NCBI GenBank assembly: GCA_027026295.1
Contig: JALVOR010000333.1
Span: forward strand, 1 to 9,267
Source: Anaerolineales bacterium
GTDB taxonomy: Bacteria; Chloroflexota; Anaerolineae; Anaerolineales; DRMV01
Reading direction: 5' to 3'
Length of the DNA: 9,267 bases
In this document: piece after piece, positions 1 through 9,267 of the stretch
Position numbering within the stretch: the first letter of the stretch is position 1
Layout of the letters: each line of letters begins with the position of its first letter
Notes under the pieces: generated by a model
Database searches by the model: none
Told to the model about the DNA's origin: nothing
What the model saw: the letters and a program-made list of their open reading frames with translations, nothing else
Made by a program: the position numbers and the translations under genes

Positions 1-2
1 GC

Positions 3-701
3 GATTACGACTCGTGGTATCTGCGCGCCGAAAACGGTGAAATGTTGCAGGGCTGGGAACACTGGAGTGATGTGGATGGAGCGCTCATCCGCTTCATCAT
101 TACGGGCCCGTTGGCATGGTTTGGCGCGGTGGCGCTGGCAGCCCCGGCCAAAGACGCGCCTCCGGCTGCCTTCCGCCTGACCTCATGGGGGGAGGCGATG
201 CTGGCGGGCAAGCCGCCCCAGGGGCTGGATGAGGAAACGGAACCGCTGATTTTGCGCTCCGACGGGCGTGTTGCGGCATCGTGGCGCACGCCGCGAGTGG
301 TGCGCTACCACATTGCCCGCTTTGCCGATTGGGAAGGCACCGATAGCAGCGGCTACCGCTTCCGGCTGAGCGCGGCTGCGCTGCGCCGTGCCGAGGCGCA
401 GGGCATCCGCCCAAAGCAGGTCATCAACCTGCTGAAAATTCATAGTCGCGCTGTGCCGCCCTCGCTGGTGAAAGCCATCCGCCGCTGGGACGAAAATGGC
501 ACCGAGGCTGCCATTCGCCCGCTGACCGTGTTGCAGGTGCGCGACCCCGAGATGCTGCAGGCGCTGCGGGAAAGCCGGGCAGCGCGCTTTCTGGGGCCGG
601 TGCTGGGGCCCGCGGCGGTAGCGATGGCGGCGGAAGCCGTCCCTCAAGTGGTTGCGGCGTTAGCCGAAATGGGGTATTTTGTTGAAATTGAGCGGAAGTA
701 A
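3..701 (+). CDS. Helicase-associated (XPB/Ssl2 N-terminal-like) domain protein, 3' part only
   Basis: The reading frame is already open at the left edge (first full codon at base 3) and ends at TAA 699-701, giving 232 residues of a longer protein. ATG at 42 is in frame, but coding-like sequence (DYDSWYLRAENGE) precedes it, so it is probably not the start. The order of elements recalls proteins with a C-terminal helicase-associated domain (Pfam Helicase_C_3 type). A W..VDGALIRFIITGPLAWFGAV block (residues 21-43) is followed by FRLTSWGEAML, then LILRSDGRV (about 82-90), then an FRLSAAALRRA-AQG block and a LKIHSRAVPPSLVKAIRRW block (about 144-162). It closes with LTVLQVRDPEMLQAL...GP...VVAALAEMGYFVEIE, the pattern that ends such proteins. 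No helicase motifs lie in the visible part. The family call is from memory of pattern, without a search. The function is unknown; a link to DNA repair or helicases is inference from the domain name only. Confidence 0.6.
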   Translation, partial: DYDSWYLRAENGEMLQGWEHWSDVDGALIRFIITGPLAWFGAVALAAPAKDAPPAAFRLTSWGEAMLAGKPPQGLDEETEPLILRSDGRVAASWRTPRVVRYHIARFADWEGTDSSGYRFRLSAAALRRAEAQGIRPKQVINLLKIHSRAVPPSLVKAIRRWDENGTEAAIRPLTVLQVRDPEMLQALRESRAARFLGPVLGPAAVAMAAEAVPQVVAALAEMGYFVEIERK

Positions 702-870
702 GCCTTGTTTTTGTAAAAACAGCGACGCAACACTTTTGTTTTGTGTAAAAATCACAAATTGCACGGGTTATCGCCGCAGAAAGTATGGAAAATTTCTCTG
801 TGCCTTTGCGTTCTCCCCCCCCCATGGCTTTCCGCAGACCGTTATGGCCTGCAGCCCAAAGTGAGAAAGT
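702..870. other. AT-rich spacer with two inverted repeats, a repeat-like stretch and a C9 tract
   Basis: This gap is much richer in A/T at its left end than the genes around it. It contains a short perfect inverted repeat (706-712 with 715-721, TGTTTTT/AAAAACA) just after the stop codon. A second one pairs TTTGTG 740-745 with CACAAA 753-758 across a 7-base loop. Around 791-812 the text TTCTCTGTGCCTTTGCGTTC resembles a dispersed intergenic repeat, and a run of nine C follows at 815-823. I see no convincing promoter or terminator and no small gene with a good ribosome binding site. Confidence 0.5.
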
Positions 871-1614
871 ATGCCCGAGACTTTCGTGCCGCCCGCCTTT
901 TATCATGCCCACCACGGCGCTTTTGAGGAAGACCTGCCGTTCTGGCACGACCTTGCCCGGCGTGCCGGCGAGCCGGTGCTGGCGTTGGGGTGCGGCACGG
1001 GGCGGGTGGCGCTTTCCCTTGCCCGGCAAGGTTTCGAAGTGGTTGGAGTAGATTACGACGAGGCGATGTTGCGTTTCTTGCAACGGCGCAACGTCGCTGT
1101 GCCCTGTGTGCGCCTGGTTCAGGCCGATTTCCTCGCGCTGCCGCTGGCTTCTGGCGCTTTCCCCCTTGCCATTTTGCCGTGCAACACTTACACGACCGTG
1201 CAAGGCTGGAAGCGTGACGCGCTGTTGCGCGGTGTGGCGCGGGTGTTGTTCCCTGGTGGGGTGTTTGCCTTTAGCGCACCCAACCCGCATGTAATTGCTA
1301 CATTGCCCTCGCGCGTCGACCCCGAAGAGGAAGGCGTTTTCTACGACGCCAACGGTTTGCCCGTGCAGGTTTCCGCCGGCTGGGGGCGCAGCGGTATGCA
1401 GTGGCGCGTCGTGTGGCATTATGACCGCCTGCACCCCGATGGACGGGTAGAGCGCACGACGGTTTCCCAAACCCATCATCTCGCACCCCTGCGCGCCGAA
1501 ATTGAGCGTATGGAGGCCGCCGGACTGCACGTGGAAGCCCAGTATGGTGATTTCGATGCCACACCCTGGCATCCCGACGCACCGTACTGGATTGTGGTCG
1601 CGGCGCGTATCTGA
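871..1614 (+). CDS. Class I SAM-dependent methyltransferase, substrate unknown
   Basis: This 247-residue protein has the size of a single-domain Rossmann-fold methyltransferase. The SAM-binding motif I is VLALGCGTGRVALSLA, with the glycine-rich GCGTG at residues 40-44. Motif II follows as VVGVDYDEAML, where D61 is the acidic residue expected to bind the ribose hydroxyls of SAM. VQADFLALPL (D86) is the usual motif III stretch that holds the adenine, and LPCNTYTTV around residue 101 fits motif IV. The N-terminus (YHAHHGAFEEDLPFWHDLARRAG) matches the family pattern of a short helical cap before motif I. The C-terminal half has the expected alternating strands (WRVVWHYDRLHPDGRVERTTVSQTHHL), ending in a sheet-like WIVVAARI. 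ATG 871 is preceded only by a weak GTGAGAAAG, but no better start lies nearby. The gene is 294 bases from rpoB and has no obvious link to it. The substrate could be a small molecule, protein or RNA; nothing in the sequence decides it. Confidence 0.85.
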   Translation: MPETFVPPAFYHAHHGAFEEDLPFWHDLARRAGEPVLALGCGTGRVALSLARQGFEVVGVDYDEAMLRFLQRRNVAVPCVRLVQADFLALPLASGAFPLAILPCNTYTTVQGWKRDALLRGVARVLFPGGVFAFSAPNPHVIATLPSRVDPEEEGVFYDANGLPVQVSAGWGRSGMQWRVVWHYDRLHPDGRVERTTVSQTHHLAPLRAEIERMEAAGLHVEAQYGDFDATPWHPDAPYWIVVAARI

Positions 1615-1789
1615 GCGGGGTGCTGTTTGCCAGCCATGCCCCTTGAGCGCCGGTTTTGTTCCGCGCGCCTTCGTGTTCGTTTCCCCGAAGTTGAGCGGTT
1701 GCCTGTGAAAAAAGTAAAGGCGAGGCATCTTCCGCAGGTGTTTGCCTGAGAGCGTTGGGTTGAATCGTTGGCAATCTTTTGACGTTTCC

Positions 1790-1818
1790 TTGCTGGGGGA
1801 AAAGTTCGCGCTTATAAT
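1790..1818 (+). promoter_or_regulatory. Probable rpoB promoter (TTGCTG - 17 - TATAAT)
   Basis: A perfect -10 hexamer TATAAT lies at 1813-1818. At the ideal 17-base spacing upstream is TTGCTG (1790-1795), matching four of six -35 consensus bases. A better -35-like TTGACG at 1779-1784 is 28 bases from the -10 and so too far to pair with it. Transcription would start near 1825, giving an rpoB leader of about 80 bases. The rest of the spacer from 1615 holds nothing else I can name. Confidence 0.65.
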
Positions 1819-1827
1819 ATGATTTCG

Positions 1828-1868
1828 CTTTGTGTCTTAAAATAGACCCGTCGCGTCCCGACACAAGG
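1828..1868 (+). promoter_or_regulatory. 5'-leader hairpin of the rpoB transcript
   Basis: CTTTGTGTC (1828-1836) pairs with GACACAAGG (1860-1868), giving nine pairs with one G-U and a 23-base loop. The hairpin would begin within a few bases of the predicted transcription start. No T-run follows it, so it is not a simple terminator. It could stabilise the mRNA 5' end or be a regulatory site; that is inference. Confidence 0.45.
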
Positions 1869-1894
1869 GGAAATCGCACCCAGATTTTGCCTGC

Positions 1895-1900
1895 AGGAGA
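1895..1900 (+). promoter_or_regulatory. rpoB ribosome binding site, decides between two start codons
   Basis: AGGAGA lies 2 bases before ATG 1903 and 8 bases before ATG 1909, which is in the same frame (M-H-M-A-A-L-P). The 8-base spacing is normal and the 2-base spacing is too short, so ATG 1909 is the preferred start. Confidence 0.6.
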
Positions 1901-1908
1901 GTATGCAC

Positions 1909-5808
<3,900 letters not shown>

Positions 5809-5814
5809 CAAAAA

Positions 5815-5832
5815 GGCGGTGTTTTTGCCGCC
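5815..5832 (+). other. Small GC hairpin just after rpoB
   Basis: GGCGG (5815-5819) pairs with CCGCC (5828-5832) around an 8-base loop, beginning 7 bases after the rpoB stop. On the + strand no T-run follows, so it is at best a weak or Rho-assisted 3' end for rpoB. Read on the - strand it is followed by five T (complement of 5810-5814), which resembles a weak terminator against antisense transcription. Confidence 0.3.
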
Positions 5833-5858
5833 GGGGAAGGCTACCTTTCGGCACGTTC

Positions 5859-5887
5859 TTGACGCGCGTTTTGCCGCATGGTACAAT
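5859..5887 (+). promoter_or_regulatory. Strong str operon promoter (TTGACG - 17 - TACAAT)
   Basis: The -35 hexamer TTGACG (5859-5864) and the -10 hexamer TACAAT (5882-5887) each match five of six consensus bases. They are separated by exactly 17 bases. Transcription would start near 5894, giving a leader of about 125 bases before rpsL. This is the best promoter in the window and indicates that rpsL-rpsG-fusA-tuf is transcribed separately from rpoB. Confidence 0.8.
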
Positions 5888-5924
5888 CCTGTCTTGCTGC
5901 GTCAAGGTTCTTTGTGTCTTTTTC

Positions 5925-5974
5925 GCGCTCCGAGTGGGCGCTTCGTGGAGGCCATCGCCAGATGATGGCCTTCG
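5925..5974 (+). promoter_or_regulatory. Structured leader of the str operon mRNA (two hairpins)
   Basis: The first hairpin pairs GCGCTC (5925-5930) with GGGCGC (5936-5941), six pairs with one G-U and a 5-base loop. The second pairs GGAGGCCATC (5947-5956) with GATGGCCTTC (5964-5973), ten pairs with one G-U and a 7-base loop. Neither is followed by a T-run, so a terminator is not supported. The position between promoter and rpsL suggests a regulatory leader, for example a ribosomal-protein binding site. This is inference; I do not recognise a known leader family. Confidence 0.45.
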
Positions 5975-6019
5975 TTTACGCAAGTCGAGCATCAGCAACA
6001 TTGTTTTTGGGAGGCAGAA

Positions 6020-6439
6020 GTGCCAACGATTAACCAGTTAGTACGCAAAGGCCGCAAGCCGAAGAAGAGCAAGAGCAAAGCGCCTGCTCTGCAATACATC
6101 TACAACTCCATGAAGCAGCGCCGTCTGCGCGTGCCTGGTGGCGCGCCTCAAAAGCGCGGTGTGTGCACCGTTGTGCGCACCATGACCCCCAAGAAGCCGA
6201 ACTCGGCTTTGCGGAAGATCGCCCGTGTGCGCCTGACCAACGGCATTGAGGTTACCGCCTACATTCCCGGCGAAGGCCACAGCCTGCAAGAGCACTCCGT
6301 GGTGCTGGTGCGCGGTGGCCGTGTGAAAGACCTTCCGGGCGTGCGCTACCACATCGTGCGCGGCACGTTGGATGCCACCGGTGTGGAAGGCCGCCGTCGA
6401 GCCCGCTCCAAATACGGTGCTCGCAAACCCAAAGAGTAG
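6020..6439 (+). CDS. rpsL: 30S ribosomal protein S12
   Basis: S12 sits at the decoding centre of the small subunit and helps check codon-anticodon pairing. The start is GTG at 6020, preceded by TTGGGAGGC (6007-6015) at good spacing, giving [15 protein letters not shown] at the mature N-terminus. The protein is 139 residues. The core motifs [19 protein letters not shown] and [20 protein letters not shown] are intact. The two lysines where streptomycin-resistance changes usually occur are present (K59 in PKKPN and K103 in VKDLPG), and so is D104, the aspartate that can be methylthiolated in other bacteria. About 15 residues ([14 protein letters not shown] region) extend the loop before PQKRG compared with E. 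coli, as in Bacillus-type S12, which is normal for Gram-positive-like lineages. It is the first gene of the str operon. Confidence 0.98.
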   Translation: MPTINQLVRKGRKPKKSKSKAPALQYIYNSMKQRRLRVPGGAPQKRGVCTVVRTMTPKKPNSALRKIARVRLTNGIEVTAYIPGEGHSLQEHSVVLVRGGRVKDLPGVRYHIVRGTLDATGVEGRRRARSKYGARKPKE

Positions 6440-6459
6440 CAACCCCATTTCATTACCAG

Positions 6460-6477
6460 CCGGCGCTGTCGCGCCGG
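6460..6477 (+). promoter_or_regulatory. Perfect 7-bp GC hairpin in the rpsL-rpsG gap
   Basis: CCGGCGC (6460-6466) pairs perfectly with GCGCCGG (6471-6477) around the tetraloop TGTC. It ends 21 bases before the rpsG ATG and just before its GGAG. There is no T-run after it. In E. coli the rpsL-rpsG gap carries the S7 feedback site, so an S7 or translational-coupling element is possible here; this is inference from position only. Confidence 0.45.
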
Positions 6478-6498
6478 TGAGTGGTGCTGGAGAGAGTT

Positions 6499-6969
6499 AT
6501 GCCACGACGATACCGACCTGAGCGGCGGATTGTTCCGCCCGACCCCAAATATGGCAGCGTGAAGGTGCAGTCTTTCGTCAATCGCGTGATGCGCGGCGGG
6601 AAGAAGAGTGTGGCTGCACGTCAGGTGTACGACGCCTTCGACATTATCGAAGAAAAGACCGGCAAGCCCGGCCTGGAAGTCTTCGAACAGGCGTTGAAGA
6701 ACGCTTCCCCGATTATGGAAGTGCGCCCCCGTCGCGTGGGCGGCGCAACCTATCAGGTGCCCATGGAAGTGCCCCCGCGCCGCCAGTTCGCGCTGGCTTG
6801 TCGCTGGATCTTGGCCGCTGCCCGTGCGCGTTCCGGGAAATCTTTCGCCGAAAAGTTGGCCGCCGAATTGATGGACGCCGCCAACAACCAGGGTTCCGCC
6901 GTGCGCAAGCGCGAGGAAACCCACCGCATGGCCGAGGCCAACCGCGCCTTCTCGCACTTCCGGGTGTAA
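6499..6969 (+). CDS. rpsG: 30S ribosomal protein S7
   Basis: S7 nucleates assembly of the 30S head by binding the 3' domain of 16S rRNA and lines the E site. I choose ATG 6499 ([19 protein letters not shown]), with GGAG at 6489-6492 six bases upstream. The frame is open to GTG 6481, but that would place the start in front of the ribosome binding site. The protein is then 156 residues, the usual length. Family blocks are complete: [47 protein letters not shown] (the beta-hairpin that reaches the E site) and a closing [20 protein letters not shown]. It lies 59 bases after rpsL and 38 before fusA, consistent with one operon. Confidence 0.98.
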   Translation: MPRRYRPERRIVPPDPKYGSVKVQSFVNRVMRGGKKSVAARQVYDAFDIIEEKTGKPGLEVFEQALKNASPIMEVRPRRVGGATYQVPMEVPPRRQFALACRWILAAARARSGKSFAEKLAAELMDAANNQGSAVRKREETHRMAEANRAFSHFRV

Positions 6970-7007
6970 ACCCCGCAGTGTGAGTGGTCCGGTGCAGCAG
7001 GTGTGAT

Positions 7008-9089
7008 ATGCCACGTCAGTACCCCTTAGAGAAATACCGCAATATCGGGATTATTGCCCACATCGACGCCGGTAAGACGACCACGACCGAGCGTATCTTG
7101 TTCTACACCGGTAAAACCTACCGGCTTGGCTCGGTTGATGAAGGTAATACCGTTACCGACTGGATGGAACAGGAGCGCGAGCGTGGCATTACGATTGTCT
7201 CGGCTGCGGTGAGTGCCGAATGGAAAGGGTATCAGATTAACATCATTGATACCCCCGGCCACATTGACTTTACCGCCGAAGTGCAGCGCTCGCTGCGCGT
7301 GCTCGACGGCGGCATTGTGGTCTTCGATGCCGTGCAGGGCGTGGAGCCGCAGAGCGAAACGGTCTGGCGTCAGGCCGACCGCTATGGTGTGCCCCGCATT
7401 TGCTTTGTGAACAAAATGGACCGCGTGGGCGCTTCTTATGAGCGTTCCATTGAAAGCATCCGCGAGCGGCTGGGTGCGAACCCGGTTGCTGTGCAGGTGC
7501 CCATTGGGGCGGAATCCGAGTTCCGCGGCGCGGTGGATTTGTTCACCGAAAAGGCGATTGTTTGGGAAGATGACCTGGGCAAAGCGCCCAAGGTGATGGA
7601 TGTGCCGCCCGAACTGCGCGACGATGTGGAAGCCGCCCGCGAGCGTATGGTGGAGCAGATTGCCGAAACCGACGATGACCTCACCATGAAGTACCTCGAA
7701 GGTGAGGATATCTCGGTCGAGGAATTGAAGGCTGCGCTGCGCAGTGCAGTCATTCGCGGCGATTTGACCCCGGTTTACTGCGGCAGTTCCCTCAAGAACA
7801 AGGGCGTGCAGCCCCTGCTGGACGCCGTGGTGGATTTCCTGCCCTCGCCGCTGGACATTGCCGAAGTGCGCGGCATCAACCCCAACACCGATGAAGAAGT
7901 CACCCGCCCGCCCAGCGACGATGCGCCGCTGAGCGCGTTAGTGTTCAAGATTGTCACCGACCCTTATGTGGGGCGGCTGGCTTATTTCCGCGTCTATTCA
8001 GGCAAGATTACCCAGGGAGCGCAGGTTTACAACGCCACGCGCCGCAAGCGCGAGCGCATTGGCCGTCTGCTGCGCATGTATGCCGACCGTCGCGAAGATG
8101 TTACCGAGGTGATGGCGGGCGACATTGGCGCAGTGCTGGGCTTGAAGAACTCCTTCACCGGCGATACCCTGTGCGATATGTCCAACCCCATTGTGCTGGA
8201 AAGCATCTCGTTCCCCGAGCCGGTGATTTCCATTGCTATTGAGCCGAAGAGCACCGCCGACCAGGATAAACTTTCCCAGGCGCTGCACAAACTCTCTGAA
8301 GAAGACCCTACCTTCCGTGTCCGCACCGACGAACAGACCGGCCAGACCATTGTGTCGGGTATGGGCGAGTTGCACCTTGAAATTCTGGTTGACCGCCTGA
8401 AACGGGAATTCAACGTCAAGGCCAACGTTGGTCGCCCGCGGGTGGCTTATCGCGAGTCCATTACCCGCGAAGTGCCCAAGGTGGAAGGCCGCTTTGTGAA
8501 GCAAACCGGCGGGCGCGGCCAGTACGGCCATGTCATTATTTCGATGGAACCCGCCAAGCCCGGCGAAGGCATTGTGTTCGAAGACGCCATCGTGGGCGGT
8601 GTGATTCCCAGGGATTACATCCCTGCCGTTGAGAAGGGCATTCGGGAAGCCGCCGAAGCGGGCGTGCTTGCTGGTTACCCCGTAACCGACGTGAAAGTGC
8701 GCCTCTACGATGGCTCGTACCACGAGGTGGACTCCAGCGAAATGGCCTTCAAGGTGGCCGCAACCATGGCCTTCCGGGAAGGCGTCAAGCGCGGCAAGCC
8801 GGTGCTGCTGGAGCCGGTGATGCGGGTGGAAGTGACCGTGCCCGAAGAGTATATCGGCGACGTCATGGGGCAACTGTCCTCGCGGCGTGGTGAAATTCAG
8901 GGCATGGAACAGCGCCCCGGCAATACCCGCGCCGTGCGGGCAATGGTGCCCCTGGCCGAAATGTTTGGCTATGCCACCCAGTTGCGCTCGGCAACCCAGG
9001 GGCGTGGCGCTTTCACCATGGAATTCGACCACTACGCTCAGGTTCCCGAGAGCGTGGCAAAGGCAATTGTCGCGGGCGAAACCGTTTGA
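7008..9089 (+). CDS. fusA: Elongation factor G
   Basis: EF-G is the GTPase that drives translocation of tRNAs and mRNA on the ribosome. From ATG 7008 it is 693 residues, the normal length. The frame is open to GTG 6984, but the added residues (MVRCSRCD) look non-coding, and AGGTG (6999-7003) supports ATG 7008. The GTPase motifs are all present: AHIDAGKTT (17-25), RGITI (59-63), DTPGH (81-85, H85 being the catalytic histidine position), NKMD (135-138) and GSS (259-261). Domain II follows from about residue 300. [13 protein letters not shown] and [10 protein letters not shown] fall in domain [17 protein letters not shown] and [26 protein letters not shown] in domain IV, and [22 protein letters not shown]...RGEIQGME in domain V. 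It is third in the str operon and 69 bases from tuf. Nothing points to a divergent EF-G2 or a tetracycline-protection protein. Confidence 0.98.
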   Translation: MPRQYPLEKYRNIGIIAHIDAGKTTTTERILFYTGKTYRLGSVDEGNTVTDWMEQERERGITIVSAAVSAEWKGYQINIIDTPGHIDFTAEVQRSLRVLDGGIVVFDAVQGVEPQSETVWRQADRYGVPRICFVNKMDRVGASYERSIESIRERLGANPVAVQVPIGAESEFRGAVDLFTEKAIVWEDDLGKAPKVMDVPPELRDDVEAARERMVEQIAETDDDLTMKYLEGEDISVEELKAALRSAVIRGDLTPVYCGSSLKNKGVQPLLDAVVDFLPSPLDIAEVRGINPNTDEEVTRPPSDDAPLSALVFKIVTDPYVGRLAYFRVYSGKITQGAQVYNATRRKRERIGRLLRMYADRREDVTEVMAGDIGAVLGLKNSFTGDTLCDMSNPIVLESISFPEPVISIAIEPKSTADQDKLSQALHKLSEEDPTFRVRTDEQTGQTIVSGMGELHLEILVDRLKREFNVKANVGRPRVAYRESITREVPKVEGRFVKQTGGRGQYGHVIISMEPAKPGEGIVFEDAIVGGVIPRDYIPAVEKGIREAAEAGVLAGYPVTDVKVRLYDGSYHEVDSSEMAFKVAATMAFREGVKRGKPVLLEPVMRVEVTVPEEYIGDVMGQLSSRRGEIQGMEQRPGNTRAVRAMVPLAEMFGYATQLRSATQGRGAFTMEFDHYAQVPESVAKAIVAGETV

Positions 9090-9144
9090 CCCGCGTCCGT
9101 TCTACCCTGAAACTCAACCCAAACGCAATTTTCTTGTCTCGAAG

Positions 9145-9152
9145 AAGGAGAG
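9145..9152 (+). promoter_or_regulatory. Strong ribosome binding site of tuf
   Basis: AAGGAGAG lies six bases before ATG 9159 and is the closest match to the Shine-Dalgarno consensus in the window, as expected for one of the most highly made proteins in the cell. Confidence 0.75.
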
Positions 9153-9158
9153 AAACCG

Positions 9159-9267
9159 ATGGCGAAGCAGAAATACGAACGCACGAAACCGCACCTGAAC
9201 GTGGGCACGATGGGGCACATCGACCACGGGAAAACCACGCTGACCGCCGCGATTACGAAATACTGTG
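9159..9267 (+). CDS. tuf: Elongation factor Tu, 5' part only
   Basis: Only the first 36 codons are in the window; the gene runs off the right edge. The N-terminus [16 protein letters not shown] leads into the first GTPase motif GHIDHGKTT (residues 19-27), with K25 as the phosphate-binding lysine and LTAAITKYC following, which is diagnostic of EF-Tu. EF-Tu delivers aminoacyl-tRNA to the ribosome. It follows fusA by 69 bases with no terminator between, so it is the fourth gene of the str operon. Confidence 0.96.
   Translation, partial: MAKQKYERTKPHLNVGTMGHIDHGKTTLTAAITKYC

Noticed and set aside
42..701. Treating ATG 42 as the start of a complete 219-residue protein
   Set aside because: The frame is open to the left edge and the preceding 13 codons read like part of the same domain; no ribosome binding site precedes 42.
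1779..1784. TTGACG as the -35 of the rpoB promoter
   Set aside because: It is 28 bases from the TATAAT and has no -10-like hexamer at 16-18 bases, so TTGCTG at 1790 fits better.
6110..6160. Extra residues before PQKRG in S12 as a novel insertion
   Set aside because: Bacillus-type S12 proteins carry a loop of similar length at the same place.
6481..6498. GTG 6481 as rpsG start and GTG 6984 as fusA start
   Set aside because: Both extend through or before the ribosome binding site and add residues foreign to the families; ATG 6499 and ATG 7008 give normal lengths.

Overview
The window is chromosomal core DNA from a GC-rich bacterium, most likely a Chloroflexota member of the Anaerolineae type. 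This placement is an inference from three things: the look of the RNA polymerase beta subunit, the gene order, and the upstream protein whose C-terminal half resembles the XPB/Ssl2-like helicase-associated proteins of Chloroflexota and Actinomycetota. All genes are on the + strand. I see no mobile element, CRISPR array, tRNA or rRNA.

Layout. Bases 3-701 are the 3' end of a gene for a helicase-associated-domain-like protein, cut by the left edge. An AT-rich spacer of 169 bases follows, holding two small inverted repeats, a CTCTGTGCC-type repeat-like stretch and a run of nine C. Bases 871-1614 encode a class I SAM-dependent methyltransferase of unknown substrate. A 294-base spacer then holds the likely rpoB promoter and a 5'-leader hairpin. 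Bases 1909-5808 are rpoB. After rpoB comes a 211-base spacer with a very good sigma-70-type promoter (TTGACG, 17 bases, TACAAT) and a leader with two hairpins. The str operon follows: rpsL (S12), rpsG (S7), fusA (EF-G) and the first 36 codons of tuf (EF-Tu), cut by the right edge.

How the genes work together. rpoB makes the catalytic beta subunit of RNA polymerase. rpsL and rpsG make two small-subunit ribosomal proteins (decoding centre and head/E site). fusA and tuf make the two elongation GTPases. In many bacteria this block reads rplK-rplA-rplJ-rplL-rpoB-rpoC-rpsL-rpsG-fusA-tuf. Here rplKAJL is replaced by a methyltransferase on one side, and rpoC is missing on the other, so rpoB appears to be its own transcription unit.

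I find no new defence or mobile system. The points most worth a second look are: a repeat-bearing insertion of about 130 residues in RpoB before its C-terminal clamp region; four substitutions at normally very conserved RpoB positions near the active site; the missing rpoC; and structured RNA candidates in the rpoB leader, the str leader and the rpsL-rpsG gap.
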